DNA of 55,716 nt from Bacteroidia bacterium. Lineage in GTDB: Bacteria > Bacteroidota > Bacteroidia > Bacteroidales > Prolixibacteraceae. The notes under the pieces are model-generated. The model was not told the DNA's origin, did no database searches, and worked only from the letters and a program-made list of their open reading frames with translations. Positions 36,810 to 46,228 of this stretch are shown one piece after another (within the stretch, counting starts at the first letter, position 1; every line of letters begins with the position of its first letter). A program made the translations under genes and the position numbers. The stretch lies in contig JAPLDS010000025.1 of assembly GCA_026391295.1 (NCBI GenBank), positions 1 to 55,716 of the forward strand, read 5' to 3'.

Positions 36810-38048
36810 TTACTTGAGGTACAAATTAGAGTCGCCAAAGCTCAGAAAGCGATAGTTATAGGCTAGGGCATGCTGATAGATTTTTTTCCAGTCGTCACCT
36901 AAAAATGCAGCAATTAATAATAAAAGAGTGCTTTGTGGTTGGTGAAAATTGGTGATCATCCCACTTATGATGTTGAAGGTGTAACCTGGTGCTATTATAA
37001 TTTGTGTGGAGCAGTTTAGATTTTTTAGGCGGTTCGTTTGCAAGTAATTCAGTAGAGCCTGAAGTGCGTCTCTCGAAGTCGGACGTTGAACGTCGTTTTG
37101 ATACGCATCCCATTGCTGAACATTCAGCTCTTCTATTTTGATTTGTGGGTTGCTTAGGATCATGCATCCCAGGAAATAAAGACTCTCAAGAGTTCTCACG
37201 GCAGTGGTGCCAACAGCAATAATTGGACCTGAGTAAGTTATAAGCTCAACAATAAACTCTTTTGAGATCGTGAATTGTTCAGCATGCATCGTATGGCCGC
37301 CTATTGTATCGGCTTTTACTGGTTGAAAAGTGCCAGCTCCAACATGAAGCGTGATCTCTCTGCAGTTTATTCCTGTATTTTTTAAGGCTTCAAAAATTGA
37401 AGGTGTGAAATGAAGTCCAGCTGTTGGTGCGGCAACAGAGCCTTTTACTTTGGCGTACACAGTTTGATATCTTGTGATATCCTCCTCTTCTGTTTCTCTA
37501 TTTAAATAGGGAGGGATCGGTAGGTTGCCTGTATATTCTAAGATTTGTCCAAAGGTAACTTCTGGATTATTCCATTGAAACTCTATTTTGAAGGCATTGT
37601 TGGGTAGTGATTGTATTTTTCTTGCGCTAAAAGAGAAGTCTGATCCATCATGATGAACACGCTGAACTAAGATCTCATCTTTCCATCTTTTTAAGTTTCC
37701 AACTAAGCATTTCCATCGACACGATTGATTTTGTGAAAACGATAGTGCATAGTCATTGGGGGTTATTGGCTCCAGACAAAAAAGCTCAATCTTTGCTCCT
37801 GTCGATTTATTAAAAAATAGGCGTGCATTAATAACCTGTGTGTTATTAAAGACCAACATCGCATTTTTAGGCAGCAGTTCAGGAAGATTTTGGAAATTGT
37901 GATCCTCAATAGTTCCATTTTTCCAGGATAATAGTTTTGAGTCATCTCTGTTTTTAAGTCCATAGATAGCTATGTTTTCTTCCGGAAGGGTGTAATTGTA
38001 ATCTTGAGTGGAGATATTATAAACTTGATCCATGGAATGCTTTATCAT
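36810..38048 (-). CDS. queA: S-adenosylmethionine:tRNA ribosyltransferase-isomerase
   Basis: The 412-aa enzyme makes epoxyqueuosine in tRNA by transferring the ribosyl moiety of SAM. Conserved blocks: LPEENIAIYGLKNRDDSKLL, MLVFNNTQVINARLF, APTAGLHFTPSIFEALKNTG, LHVGAGTFQPVKADTIGGH and TNFHQPQSTLLLLIAAFLG. The start is taken at 38048; an ATG at 38033 (MDQVYNIST) is an alternative. It lies next to the RNase P RNA gene on the same strand. Confidence 0.94.
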   Translation of the reverse strand: MIKHSMDQVYNISTQDYNYTLPEENIAIYGLKNRDDSKLLSWKNGTIEDHNFQNLPELLPKNAMLVFNNTQVINARLFFNKSTGAKIELFCLEPITPNDYALSFSQNQSCRWKCLVGNLKRWKDEILVQRVHHDGSDFSFSARKIQSLPNNAFKIEFQWNNPEVTFGQILEYTGNLPIPPYLNRETEEEDITRYQTVYAKVKGSVAAPTAGLHFTPSIFEALKNTGINCREITLHVGAGTFQPVKADTIGGHTMHAEQFTISKEFIVELITYSGPIIAVGTTAVRTLESLYFLGCMILSNPQIKIEELNVQQWDAYQNDVQRPTSRDALQALLNYLQTNRLKNLNCSTQIIIAPGYTFNIISGMITNFHQPQSTLLLLIAAFLGDDWKKIYQHALAYNYRFLSFGDSNLYLK

Positions 38049-38110
38049 AAAATTTAGCCAAAAACAGAGGTGACAAGTCTAAATCATTTGTGCTCTAACA
38101 GGTAAAAAAA

Positions 38111-38490
38111 TCGCAGGCCTGTAAGCCGGGTTCTGTTTTTCATTCTATCATTTATCTAGTACTATTGTCACCAATAGTCTCATGCAGCCTACCCCTTATG
38201 ACTCTTAATCAACTTGCGTTGAATAAAACCAGGGCGGGCAGCCCTGTGTTCCGAGGAACTCATAATATATTTGGCCTTACAATCCATGAGGCGTACGGCT
38301 AATTATGTTGCCATAACTACCGGTAGGCTCTTACCCTGCCTTTTCACCCTTATCCGTCAGCTGACGGACGGTTATTTTCTGTTACACTACTGCGAACTTA
38401 CACCCGCCTTCTCGTTAAGAAGCATGGCGCCCTGTATTGCCCGGACTTTCCTCCCCGATAAATCGAGGCGATAGAACAGCCTGCGAAGCT
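38111..38490 (-). ncRNA. rnpB: RNase P RNA (class A)
   Basis: On the minus strand, GAGGAAAGTCCGGGC (38453-38439) is the 5' universally conserved P4-side segment. ACAGAACCCGGCTTACAGGCC lies at 38136-38116 as the 3' partner (quoted as the two halves ACAGAACCCGG and CTTACAGGCC). The ends GCAGGCTGT and GCCTGCGA pair as P1. The length of about 380 nt is typical. A T7 run after the 3' end would terminate transcription. The minus-strand box TAAATTTG (38499-38492), a match to TAnnTTTG, abuts the 5' end and fits the -7 promoter element. The RNA processes tRNA 5' ends. Confidence 0.95.
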
Positions 38491-38589
38491 GCAAATTTAC
38501 GAAATGAAATCAGATTTATTTTGACTATCGTCTAGTTTATTTTGGTTTTACAGGATGAGCCTCCTAAATAATTTGCTTAACTTAGCCGA

Positions 38590-41500
38590 TTGGTAATTAT
38601 ACCGAATACCAAACCTCGCTTCGTTTGGTGTTTAAAACAGAACTTAATCCTCGTGGGACAAAAATTTATCGTTGCAGTTTCGGAACATCGGCTATTTGGC
38701 TACCTAATTTTGCCATATCTAGCAGATGAAGATGCTGGAAGTAAATATCTCTCCATCACTAAGCGTCTGCGTGCTCATGATTTATTAGATCTTGGCAATG
38801 CATTTACCGTACCACAGATCGAGCTTGTTCGCTTGACTGAAAAGTATGCCGATGAAAACCTTGCCAAGAAATACAATCCGAAAGGGACCTTAAATGATTT
38901 CTATAAAAATATCAAGTCTGAAATTTTTACGAAAAAGCTCCTTCCCTTTATTGATGAGGTTATGGCTCAGTGCTTGGAGCTGTTAAAGAATGATCATATT
39001 CCTGTTTACTTTAAACGGGCCAAATACAACAATATCTATGAAGATGATCTGATAGAGTTGTGTTATGAAGACACAAAAGCAGTTTATAACTTTCATAAGC
39101 TAGATCAGGAAACTCGATATTTTTTAACAATTCGCAATGGGCAAAAGCAGATATCACTGCTTCATCAGTCAATGGTAATTCTTGTGAATGAGCCATGTCG
39201 AGTCCTATACAATAATAAGCTTTATTTCTTTGACGATATCTCGGGAACTAAAATGTCTCCATTTTTCGAGAAGGAATATATCAGTATTCCACGTTCAGTG
39301 GAGGTGAAGTATTATAATTCATTTATTCTAAACGCAATTAAAAATCACGAGATTAGTTATTCGGGATTTGAAATTGTAGATGGTTCTGCTCGTAAAGAGG
39401 TTATTCTTTCTGTCGAAATTGACTCGCAAGGGTTTCCTGTTTTTATTCCACTTTTTAAATATAACGATCAGCTTATCCCTGCTGGTGATGAAGGGACTAA
39501 GATTGCTGCATTTTCGGTTTATCAAGATTCTTATCTCTTTAATCGATCCGAAAAGGATACGGTATGGGAAGCTCAGGTGATTAGCGATCTGCAAAACATT
39601 GGTTTGTCGGGATCTTTACCGGCTCTTTATTTAGCTAATTTGGAAGAGTCGAAAATGCAGACTATTTACAATGCCGTTAACTGGATTTCAAAAAACTCAA
39701 AAGCGCTGAATCGTCTTGGCATTGAGGTGATTCAGGATAAATTAGATCATGTTTATTTTATAGGTAATCAGTCAATTGAGCTGGCAATTGATCATCAAAA
39801 TGATTGGTTTGATGTGAATGCGATGGTTGTCTTTGGTAGTTTTAAGATTCCATTTGTTCGGCTTCGTAAAAATATCTTAGGTCATATTCGAGAGTTTAAG
39901 CTGCCCGATGGAAGTGTCGCTATTCTCCCTGTGGAGTGGTTTACTAAATATCAAGCCATATTTAGTTATGGGAAGGTGGGAGATAATACGATTCGATTGC
40001 AGAATTATCATTATATGCTCGTTGATGAGGTTGTTGAGGGTTCAGTTACGAAGCGTAATGATGAACTTCTGCGCTCAGCAAAATCACCTATTGTGCGGCA
40101 AGATAAACCTATTGGATTAATAGCTTCGCTTAGGAGTTATCAGCAAGATGGCTTCGATTGGCTCTCTCATTTGCATAAAAATAATCTTGGTGGTTGCTTA
40201 GCAGACGACATGGGACTAGGTAAAACTATTCAAGCATTGGCATTGTTGCTAAAATTCAAAAAGGAGTCGACTGACTTTGATATTCCATTTCAACCTGAAA
40301 CAGGTCAGCTCTCTTTATTCGGAGCAGAAGGGACAGGTCAAGAAAAGCCGCAGCCCGCTTCTTTGATCGTCTTACCCGTTTCGTTGGTGCATAATTGGGA
40401 ACGTGAGATTCAAAAATTTGCTCCATCACTACGGACGTATGTTTATAGCGGAGCCAGGCGTCGAGAGAAGAATGTTCTAAATCAATTATTGCTGAATTTC
40501 GATTTGGTTTTAACTACTTATGGTACAGTTAGAAACGATGCGGACAAGTTAGCCCAGTATGAATTCTTTTATTTGATTCTAGACGAAAGTCAGACAATTA
40601 AAAATAGCGAGTCGAAGACTTATAAATCGATTATGAGCATCCGTTCGCAGCATCGAATAGTCTTAACTGGTACCCCAATCGAAAATTCATTATCTGATCT
40701 TTGGGCACAGATGAATTTTTTAAATAGAGGACTGTTAGGGAGTAAAAATCATTTCAAGGAAACTTTTATTCTGCCCATAGAACGGGATAATTTGCCGGAG
40801 CCTCGGGAGCATTTGCATAAGTTGATTGCACCGTTTATGCTTCGTCGAACTAAAGAGCAGGTAGCAAAAGATTTGCCCTCATTGACAGAGGAGACCATTC
40901 TTGTCGAAATGCCAGCCGAGCAGTTGGCCTTGTATGAAACTGAAAAGTCGGCTATTCGAAACGCCCTTTTAGAAAACTATCAGCCAGATGGATTAACACA
41001 ATCTGCTTTTTATGTCTTGCAAGCTTTAACCCGTCTTCGACAAATTGCCATCCATCCGAAATTAATCGATCGGACGTTTGAATTCGAGTCTGGAAAATTT
41101 AATGAGATTATATCGATGTTGTCAATTCTTGTGGCGGAGAACCATAAAATATTGGTTTTCTCTTCATTTGTAAAATCGCTCAAGCTTTTTGCAGCTGAAT
41201 TTACAAGGCAGCATTGGGAGTATAGCATCCTTACTGGTCAGACTGACGATCGGAAGGAGGTAATTGATGATTTTCAGGGAGATGTGAATAAGAAAATCTT
41301 CTTGATCTCTTTAAAAGCTGGGGGAGTAGGGTTGAATCTTACCGCAGCTGATTATATTTTCATCACCGATCCATGGTGGAATCCTGCTGCAGAGATGCAG
41401 GCGATCAGTCGCGCTCATCGAATAGGCCAGGATAAGAAGGTTTTTGTGTACCGTTTTATCGCTGAGAATTCTATTGAACAGAAGATTCAAAAGCTTCAAG

Positions 41501-41592
41501 AGCGAAAATCAAAACTAGCGAATGAGTTTGTTTTAGCTAATGATCCTTTGAAATCTATATCAAGCGCGGAAGTGCTTGAGCTTTTTGATTAA
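38590..41592 (+). CDS. SNF2-family DEAD/DEAH helicase (1000 aa)
   Basis: The start is TTG at 38590; an in-frame stop lies at 38578 and the first internal ATG is more than 120 codons in. The N-terminal half (1-480) has no recognised domain. The SNF2 motor (about 510-980) has DDMGLGKTIQALALLL, motif II DESQTIKN (DESQ rather than DEAH/DEAQ), LTGTPIENSLSDLWAQMNFL, SLKAGGVGLNLTAADYIFI and ISRAHRIGQDKKVFVYRFI. SNF2-like proteins translocate on double-stranded DNA or remodel bound proteins such as RNA polymerase. Its substrate here is unknown. It is a regular chromosomal gene in this phylum. Confidence 0.9.
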   Translation: MVIIPNTKPRFVWCLKQNLILVGQKFIVAVSEHRLFGYLILPYLADEDAGSKYLSITKRLRAHDLLDLGNAFTVPQIELVRLTEKYADENLAKKYNPKGTLNDFYKNIKSEIFTKKLLPFIDEVMAQCLELLKNDHIPVYFKRAKYNNIYEDDLIELCYEDTKAVYNFHKLDQETRYFLTIRNGQKQISLLHQSMVILVNEPCRVLYNNKLYFFDDISGTKMSPFFEKEYISIPRSVEVKYYNSFILNAIKNHEISYSGFEIVDGSARKEVILSVEIDSQGFPVFIPLFKYNDQLIPAGDEGTKIAAFSVYQDSYLFNRSEKDTVWEAQVISDLQNIGLSGSLPALYLANLEESKMQTIYNAVNWISKNSKALNRLGIEVIQDKLDHVYFIGNQSIELAIDHQNDWFDVNAMVVFGSFKIPFVRLRKNILGHIREFKLPDGSVAILPVEWFTKYQAIFSYGKVGDNTIRLQNYHYMLVDEVVEGSVTKRNDELLRSAKSPIVRQDKPIGLIASLRSYQQDGFDWLSHLHKNNLGGCLADDMGLGKTIQALALLLKFKKESTDFDIPFQPETGQLSLFGAEGTGQEKPQPASLIVLPVSLVHNWEREIQKFAPSLRTYVYSGARRREKNVLNQLLLNFDLVLTTYGTVRNDADKLAQYEFFYLILDESQTIKNSESKTYKSIMSIRSQHRIVLTGTPIENSLSDLWAQMNFLNRGLLGSKNHFKETFILPIERDNLPEPREHLHKLIAPFMLRRTKEQVAKDLPSLTEETILVEMPAEQLALYETEKSAIRNALLENYQPDGLTQSAFYVLQALTRLRQIAIHPKLIDRTFEFESGKFNEIISMLSILVAENHKILVFSSFVKSLKLFAAEFTRQHWEYSILTGQTDDRKEVIDDFQGDVNKKIFLISLKAGGVGLNLTAADYIFITDPWWNPAAEMQAISRAHRIGQDKKVFVYRFIAENSIEQKIQKLQERKSKLANEFVLANDPLKSISSAEVLELFD

Positions 41593-41597
41593 AATTG

Positions 41598-41630
41598 AAA
41601 AGGATAGAACCGGGCGGCTCTATCCTTTTA
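41598..41630 (+). terminator. Terminator after the SNF2 helicase
   Basis: The stem aaaaggataga-cc (41598-41611) pairs with gg-tctatcctttt (41616-41629) with one A/C mismatch and loop GGGC. The short T4 tail is part of the stem. It starts 6 bp after the stop codon. Confidence 0.75.
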
Positions 41631-41949
41631 CTAAAACTAACTAACCTAACTAAACCTAAACTTATGAAAAAAAATGTATTACAAAGATACAGTAGTTGTG
41701 TAGTTGTTTGCAACTATTTTGTGTTAAATAATTGTAAATAAGGTGTTTTTTTGATTTTTCAGGGGGTAAGGTTTGATTTTGGAACCTCAAGAGTTCGATT
41801 TTAAATCTCCTCTTTGATCCTGATGCCTCGTTTTTGAAGTGAAACATTTGAATTTAGGCATTTTATTGTGGAAAAAATAAATATCTTTGCCTCCTAAGTT
41901 TTTCGACTATTTATTATAATTCAATATAGAAAATTAAATCTTTGAACCA
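41631..41949 (+). promoter_or_regulatory. Spacer with CTAA repeats, tiny ORF and secDF promoter box
   Basis: A run of CTAAC/CTAAA repeats (41631-41663) leads into ATG at 41664 and a 25-codon frame (MKKNVLQRYSSC..., stop at 41739-41741). Inside it is a small hairpin tagttg-tttg-caacta (41700-41715). I see no evidence that the peptide is made. Further on, TATCTTTG (41882-41889) matches the Bacteroidetes -7 box and would give secDF a leader of about 55 nt. No other gene is visible. Confidence 0.5.
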
Positions 41950-44900
41950 ATGCAGAATAGAGGATTGATAAGGCTTTTAGCCATCTCGTTAGCTTTAGTA
42001 TGTTTTTACCAATTGTATTTCACTTTTGTGACCTACCAGGTTGAAAAGGATGCAAAAGCATATGGCATCAAACAAGCTAAGATAAAGAAAGTAGGAGCAA
42101 CAGCCTTAGAAGCTGAGGCATTTGCTGAGCGAACTGAAGCTATTTACTTAGATTCTATTGCTAGCAAGCCTGTGTATAATTTCTTGGGAATGCAGAAATA
42201 TACCTACCGTGAGGTTAATGAGTACGCGATTCCTCTTGGACTGGATTTAAAGGGTGGTATGAACGTGACCCTTGAGATCTCTGTTGTTGATTTAGTCAAG
42301 GCGATGTCAGGTTACAGCACTGATTCCACCTTTACAAAGGCAATTGCACTAGCACGGAAGAACCAATTGACCAATGGTCAAGATGATTTCGTGACGATTT
42401 TCGGCAAAGCTTTTGAGACTGTTGATCCGAATGCTAAGCTAGCAGCGATCTTTAACACCCTTGATCTTAGAGATAAAGTAAATTTTAACTCGTCAAATGC
42501 TGATGTTCTAAAAGTTATCCGTCAAGAGACTGACGCAGCAATTGATAATTCATTTCAGATCCTTCGTACTCGTATTGATCGGTTTGGTGTAGCTCAACCT
42601 AATATTCAACAACTACAAACAAAAGGACGTATCCTTGTGGAGCTTCCAGGAGTAAAAGATCCTAAACGTGTTCGTAAACTTTTACAAGGGACTGCAAATC
42701 TTGAGTTCTGGGAGACTACTGAAAATAGTGAAGTTTACCCATATCTTTTAGAAGCCAATAAACGTTTACGTGAGATAAATGAAGCAAATAAAGCTATTGA
42801 TGCTTCTAAAACTCTAGCTACTGCCCCTGTTGAAAAGAAAGATTCGCCTAAAGCGATTGACTTATTAAGCGAGGTAAAAAAAACAAGCAAAGATTCATTG
42901 TCTGCTGGTTCAACAGAAGATATTGCTAAAAATTTCCCTCTATTCTCTGTTCTTTCTCCAAGTACTTCTCGTGATGGTCAACTATACAGAGGTCCAGTAA
43001 TTGGATATGCGCATAGCAAAGATACTGCTACAGTGAGTGAGTATCTCTCTTTGCCACAAATTAAAGCTCTATTCCCTAGAACGATGTTGTTTAGGTGGGC
43101 AGCACAGCCAACTGAAAAAGAGGGTAACTTCTTCCAGTTAATTGCACTTAAAGTGACAAATCGTGATGGTCGTGCTCCACTAGATGGCGATGCTGTTGTA
43201 GATGCCCGTCAAGATTTTGGTCAAAATAAGGCCAATAGTGTTGTTGAGATGAATATGAATGCTGAGGGTGCTAAGATATGGCAACGTATGACACGCGAAA
43301 ACGTGGGTAAGAGTGTTGCTGTAGTTCTTGATAATTATGTTCAGTCATTCCCAACTGTTCAAGGCGAGATTCCAAATGGTCGTACTGAGATCTCTGGTAA
43401 TTTCAGCATAGAAGAGGCAAAGGATTTAGCGAATATGTTAAAGTCAGGTAAGATGCCTGCCTCTGCAAATATTGTTCAAGAAGAGGTCGTTGGTCCTACG
43501 TTAGGTAAAGAATCTATCCAAAGTGGAATGATCTCTTTCTTTATCGCTTTCCTTTTAGTATTGTCCTATATGATTGTATTCTACTCTCGAGGTGCAGGTC
43601 TAGCTGCTAATATGGCACTGGGCGTTAACCTTGTCTTTGTGGTAGGAATATTAGCTTGCATTGGCGCAGTATTAACACTTCCTGGTATTGCCGGTATGGT
43701 CTTAACCATTGGTATGGCGGTGGATGCAAACGTATTGATCTATGAGCGAATCGAAGAAGAGGTTCGAGCAGGCAAGGGTGTGAGACTGGCCATTAAAGAT
43801 GGTTTCTGGCATGCTTACTCTGCGATTATCGATGGTCACGTAACTTCATTGCTTACCGGTATTGTGCTTTACGTTTTTGGATCAGGACCAATTAAGGGAT
43901 TTGCTACTACATTGATTATTGGTATCGTTACCTCTTTATTTACTTCAATATTTATTACTCGTTTGATTTTCGAACGATGGTTAGATAAAGATAAAAAAAT
44001 CACCTTCATTACAGACTGGTCTAAAGAGTGGTTGCGTCATGCAAACGTTCCTTTTATTCAAAGTCGTAAGTTCTTCTACTATTTCTCAGGATCTCTAATC
44101 CTTATTTCAGTATTGTCACTAACCTTTAAAGGTTTGAATTATGGTATTGACTTCAAAGGTGGTCGTACATACGTCGTTCGTTTTGATCAAGATGTAAACG
44201 TTGAATCTGTTGTTCAATCTTTGTCTGGTGCATTTGGTAACGCTCCTGAAGTGAAAACCTACGGTGGAAACAATCAAGTTAGAATTACAACTGATTATAA
44301 GATAACCGAAAATGGTGAAAGCATTGATGCCGAAATCGAAGGATTATTATTCAAAGGATTGAAGCCTTATCTGAATTCAACTGTTTCTCAAGATAAATTT
44401 TTAACGGATTATCAGATGAGTTCTCAGAAAGTGGGACCTACGGTATCTGATGATATTAAAAGACAAGCTATATATGCTGTAATCTTTGCATTATTGATCA
44501 TCTTCCTATATATCGCTTTCCGATTTAGAAATTGGTCAATGGGTATTGGTGGTTTAGTCTCGTTAGCGCATGATGCGATCATATTATTGGGTACTTATTC
44601 GTTACTCGATGGTTATTTATCTTTCTCGCTATCGGTCGACCAATCCTTTATCGCGGCAATCTTAACGGTGCTGGGATATTCGATCAATGATACGGTGGTG
44701 GTCTATGACCGTTTACGGGAGTATTTACATATCCATCCAAAACAAGATACGTTGAAGACCTATAACGATGCAATGAATAGTACCTTGCGTCGTACCTTTA
44801 GTACCTCTCTTACTGTATTGATCGTGTTGGTGGCTATCTTCCTGTTTGGAGGAACATCTATTAAAGGATTTATCTTTGCGATGTTATTTGGTATTTTTGT

Positions 44901-44988
44901 AGGTACTTATTCTTCTGTGTTTGTTGCTACTCCAATAGCATACGATTCATTGCCTAAAAGCAAAAGAATAGAATCAGAGAAGAAATAG
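41950..44988 (+). CDS. secDF: SecD-SecF fusion protein translocase subunit
   Basis: The 1012-aa fused form is usual for Bacteroidetes. The SecD half starts with a transmembrane helix (about 6-22). It has the D1 motif IPLGLDLKGGMNVTLEI (about 93-109), the P1 head domain, and five helices around AGMVLTIGMAVDANVLIYERIEEE. The SecF half has GLNYGIDFKGGRTYVVRF (about 722) and helices including AILTVLGYSINDTVVVYDRLRE. It uses the proton motive force to pull secreted proteins across the inner membrane. A strong terminator follows. Confidence 0.95.
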   Translation: MQNRGLIRLLAISLALVCFYQLYFTFVTYQVEKDAKAYGIKQAKIKKVGATALEAEAFAERTEAIYLDSIASKPVYNFLGMQKYTYREVNEYAIPLGLDLKGGMNVTLEISVVDLVKAMSGYSTDSTFTKAIALARKNQLTNGQDDFVTIFGKAFETVDPNAKLAAIFNTLDLRDKVNFNSSNADVLKVIRQETDAAIDNSFQILRTRIDRFGVAQPNIQQLQTKGRILVELPGVKDPKRVRKLLQGTANLEFWETTENSEVYPYLLEANKRLREINEANKAIDASKTLATAPVEKKDSPKAIDLLSEVKKTSKDSLSAGSTEDIAKNFPLFSVLSPSTSRDGQLYRGPVIGYAHSKDTATVSEYLSLPQIKALFPRTMLFRWAAQPTEKEGNFFQLIALKVTNRDGRAPLDGDAVVDARQDFGQNKANSVVEMNMNAEGAKIWQRMTRENVGKSVAVVLDNYVQSFPTVQGEIPNGRTEISGNFSIEEAKDLANMLKSGKMPASANIVQEEVVGPTLGKESIQSGMISFFIAFLLVLSYMIVFYSRGAGLAANMALGVNLVFVVGILACIGAVLTLPGIAGMVLTIGMAVDANVLIYERIEEEVRAGKGVRLAIKDGFWHAYSAIIDGHVTSLLTGIVLYVFGSGPIKGFATTLIIGIVTSLFTSIFITRLIFERWLDKDKKITFITDWSKEWLRHANVPFIQSRKFFYYFSGSLILISVLSLTFKGLNYGIDFKGGRTYVVRFDQDVNVESVVQSLSGAFGNAPEVKTYGGNNQVRITTDYKITENGESIDAEIEGLLFKGLKPYLNSTVSQDKFLTDYQMSSQKVGPTVSDDIKRQAIYAVIFALLIIFLYIAFRFRNWSMGIGGLVSLAHDAIILLGTYSLLDGYLSFSLSVDQSFIAAILTVLGYSINDTVVVYDRLREYLHIHPKQDTLKTYNDAMNSTLRRTFSTSLTVLIVLVAIFLFGGTSIKGFIFAMLFGIFVGTYSSVFVATPIAYDSLPKSKRIESEKK

Positions 44989-45006
44989 GCTGATCTTAAT
45001 GGATAG

Positions 45007-45043
45007 AAAAGACCCGGCTTTTTTGAAGTCGGGTCTTTTTTTT
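45007..45043 (+). terminator. Terminator after secDF
   Basis: The stem aaaagacccg-g-ctt (45007-45020) pairs with aag-t-cgggtctttt (45026-45039) through one G-T pair, and a T-tract runs to 45043. It separates secDF from the broken tatA. Confidence 0.88.
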
Positions 45044-45083
45044 GATTCGATTAAAGTGGCTAACATTTAAGGTTGAAAAATTA

Positions 45084-45091
45084 TATCTTTG
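45084..45091 (+). promoter_or_regulatory. -7 promoter box of tatA
   Basis: TATCTTTG matches the Bacteroidetes consensus TAnnTTTG and lies 18 bp upstream of the tatA ATG (45110). The same octamer precedes secDF and mutS. A clear -33 TTTG is not seen. Confidence 0.5.
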
Positions 45092-45109
45092 TGATAAACT
45101 AATTTTAAT

Positions 45110-45356
45110 ATGGGACAGATACTTCTTTTTTTTAGTGGTGGAGAGATCATGGTTGTGGTATTTTTTGCATTTACCTGGACTAGCACGTACCGTTGGAAAA
45201 GGGATGCGTGAATTCAATAAAGCTACTGCTGACCTGAAGAATGAATTTGAAAGTCATACCTCAGATATCAAACAAGATCTTACCAAGATGACCGATAAAC
45301 TTGAAAAAGGGGTCTCGGAAACAAAAAGAAAGATCGACGAAGAGCTGAAGGACTGA
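45110..45356 (+). pseudogene. tatA: Twin-arginine translocase subunit TatA, frameshifted
   Basis: ATG at 45110 starts MGQILLFFSGGEIMVVVFFAF, the expected TatA transmembrane helix, but this frame then reads off into TWTSTY and stops soon after. The rest of TatA is in another frame from 45174: PGLARTVGKGMREFNKATAD, then a charged helical tail ending at 45356. Between the halves, family members have about eight residues (pattern LLFGSDKI) including the FG hinge. Here a single A (45173) remains, implying a deletion of about 23 nt. As written the gene cannot make TatA: the hinge is lost and the frame is shifted. A sequencing or assembly fault is the alternative. Confidence 0.82.
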
Positions 45357-45514
45357 GGAATGTTGATATTCTAATTGGATTAAAGTACTGATCGAAATAA
45401 TATGACCAACAAATTTTTCTAAACATTAACTTTAAATTCAAGACTCAAATCATAAAATGCAAATTTTAAACTTTGACTTTTGAACTTTTACTTTTTCATT
45501 CTCTTCTCTTTCTG

Positions 45515-46168
45515 ATGCTTAAAGCTGATCTACTTCTTAAATCATATGGAGACCTTAACGTATTAAAAGGGATCTCTCTTCATGTTCAAAAAGGAGAAAT
45601 TGTTTCTATTATCGGATCAAGCGGTGCAGGTAAAACAACCTTACTTCAAATTCTAGGAACCTTAAGTAAACCCGATTCTGGAAAGGTCTGGATCAACAAT
45701 AAAGAGGTCTTTGCCATGGGTGAGAAGGAACTTTCTCGCTTTCGTAATCAAGAGATCGGCTTCGTATTTCAGTTTCATCACTTGCTGCCTGAGTTTACTG
45801 CATTAGAAAATGTCTGTATCCCTGGTTATATCGCTGGAACTCCTCAGAAAGAAGTCGAAAGTCGGGCGAAAGAGCTTCTTGGTATTTTAGAGTTAAACGA
45901 CCGTTTCGATCATAAGCCATCTCAACTTTCAGGCGGGGAGAAACAACGTGTTGCCGTGGCACGTGCCTTGATCAATAACCCTTCCATTATATTGGCTGAT
46001 GAGCCATCAGGGAATCTTGATTCAAACAATCAAGAGGAACTCTATCGCCTGTTTTTTAATCTGCGTGAGAAATTTGGTCAGACCTTCATTATCGTTACTC
46101 ACGATACCCATTTTGCAGGCCTTACAGACCGGATGATCCAAATTAAAGACGGAGTTGTAGTTGGTTAG
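45515..46168 (+). CDS. lolD: LolD-type ABC transporter ATPase
   Basis: The chosen start is ATG at 45515 ([12 protein letters not shown]); a longer frame from TTG at 45473 adds an unlikely hydrophobic tail. The 217-aa ATPase has Walker [10 protein letters not shown] (about 35-43), the signature [15 protein letters not shown], Walker [13 protein letters not shown] and the H-loop VTHD. It is of the LolD/MacB/FtsE class; LolD releases lipoproteins from the inner membrane. No LolC/E permease is in the window, so the partner must be encoded elsewhere. Confidence 0.85.
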   Translation: MLKADLLLKSYGDLNVLKGISLHVQKGEIVSIIGSSGAGKTTLLQILGTLSKPDSGKVWINNKEVFAMGEKELSRFRNQEIGFVFQFHHLLPEFTALENVCIPGYIAGTPQKEVESRAKELLGILELNDRFDHKPSQLSGGEKQRVAVARALINNPSIILADEPSGNLDSNNQEELYRLFFNLREKFGQTFIIVTHDTHFAGLTDRMIQIKDGVVVG

Positions 46169-46228
46169 TCTGAATGTCCTACATGCCTCTATTTACTTTG
46201 CAATCGTGAAGCTAACGATTCGTTATTG

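Noticed and set aside
45042-45356. 104-codon frame beginning at 45042 as an intact gene
   Set aside because: Its first 44 residues are out-of-frame sequence. The true TatA start is ATG at 45110 in another frame, so this is a frameshifted tatA.
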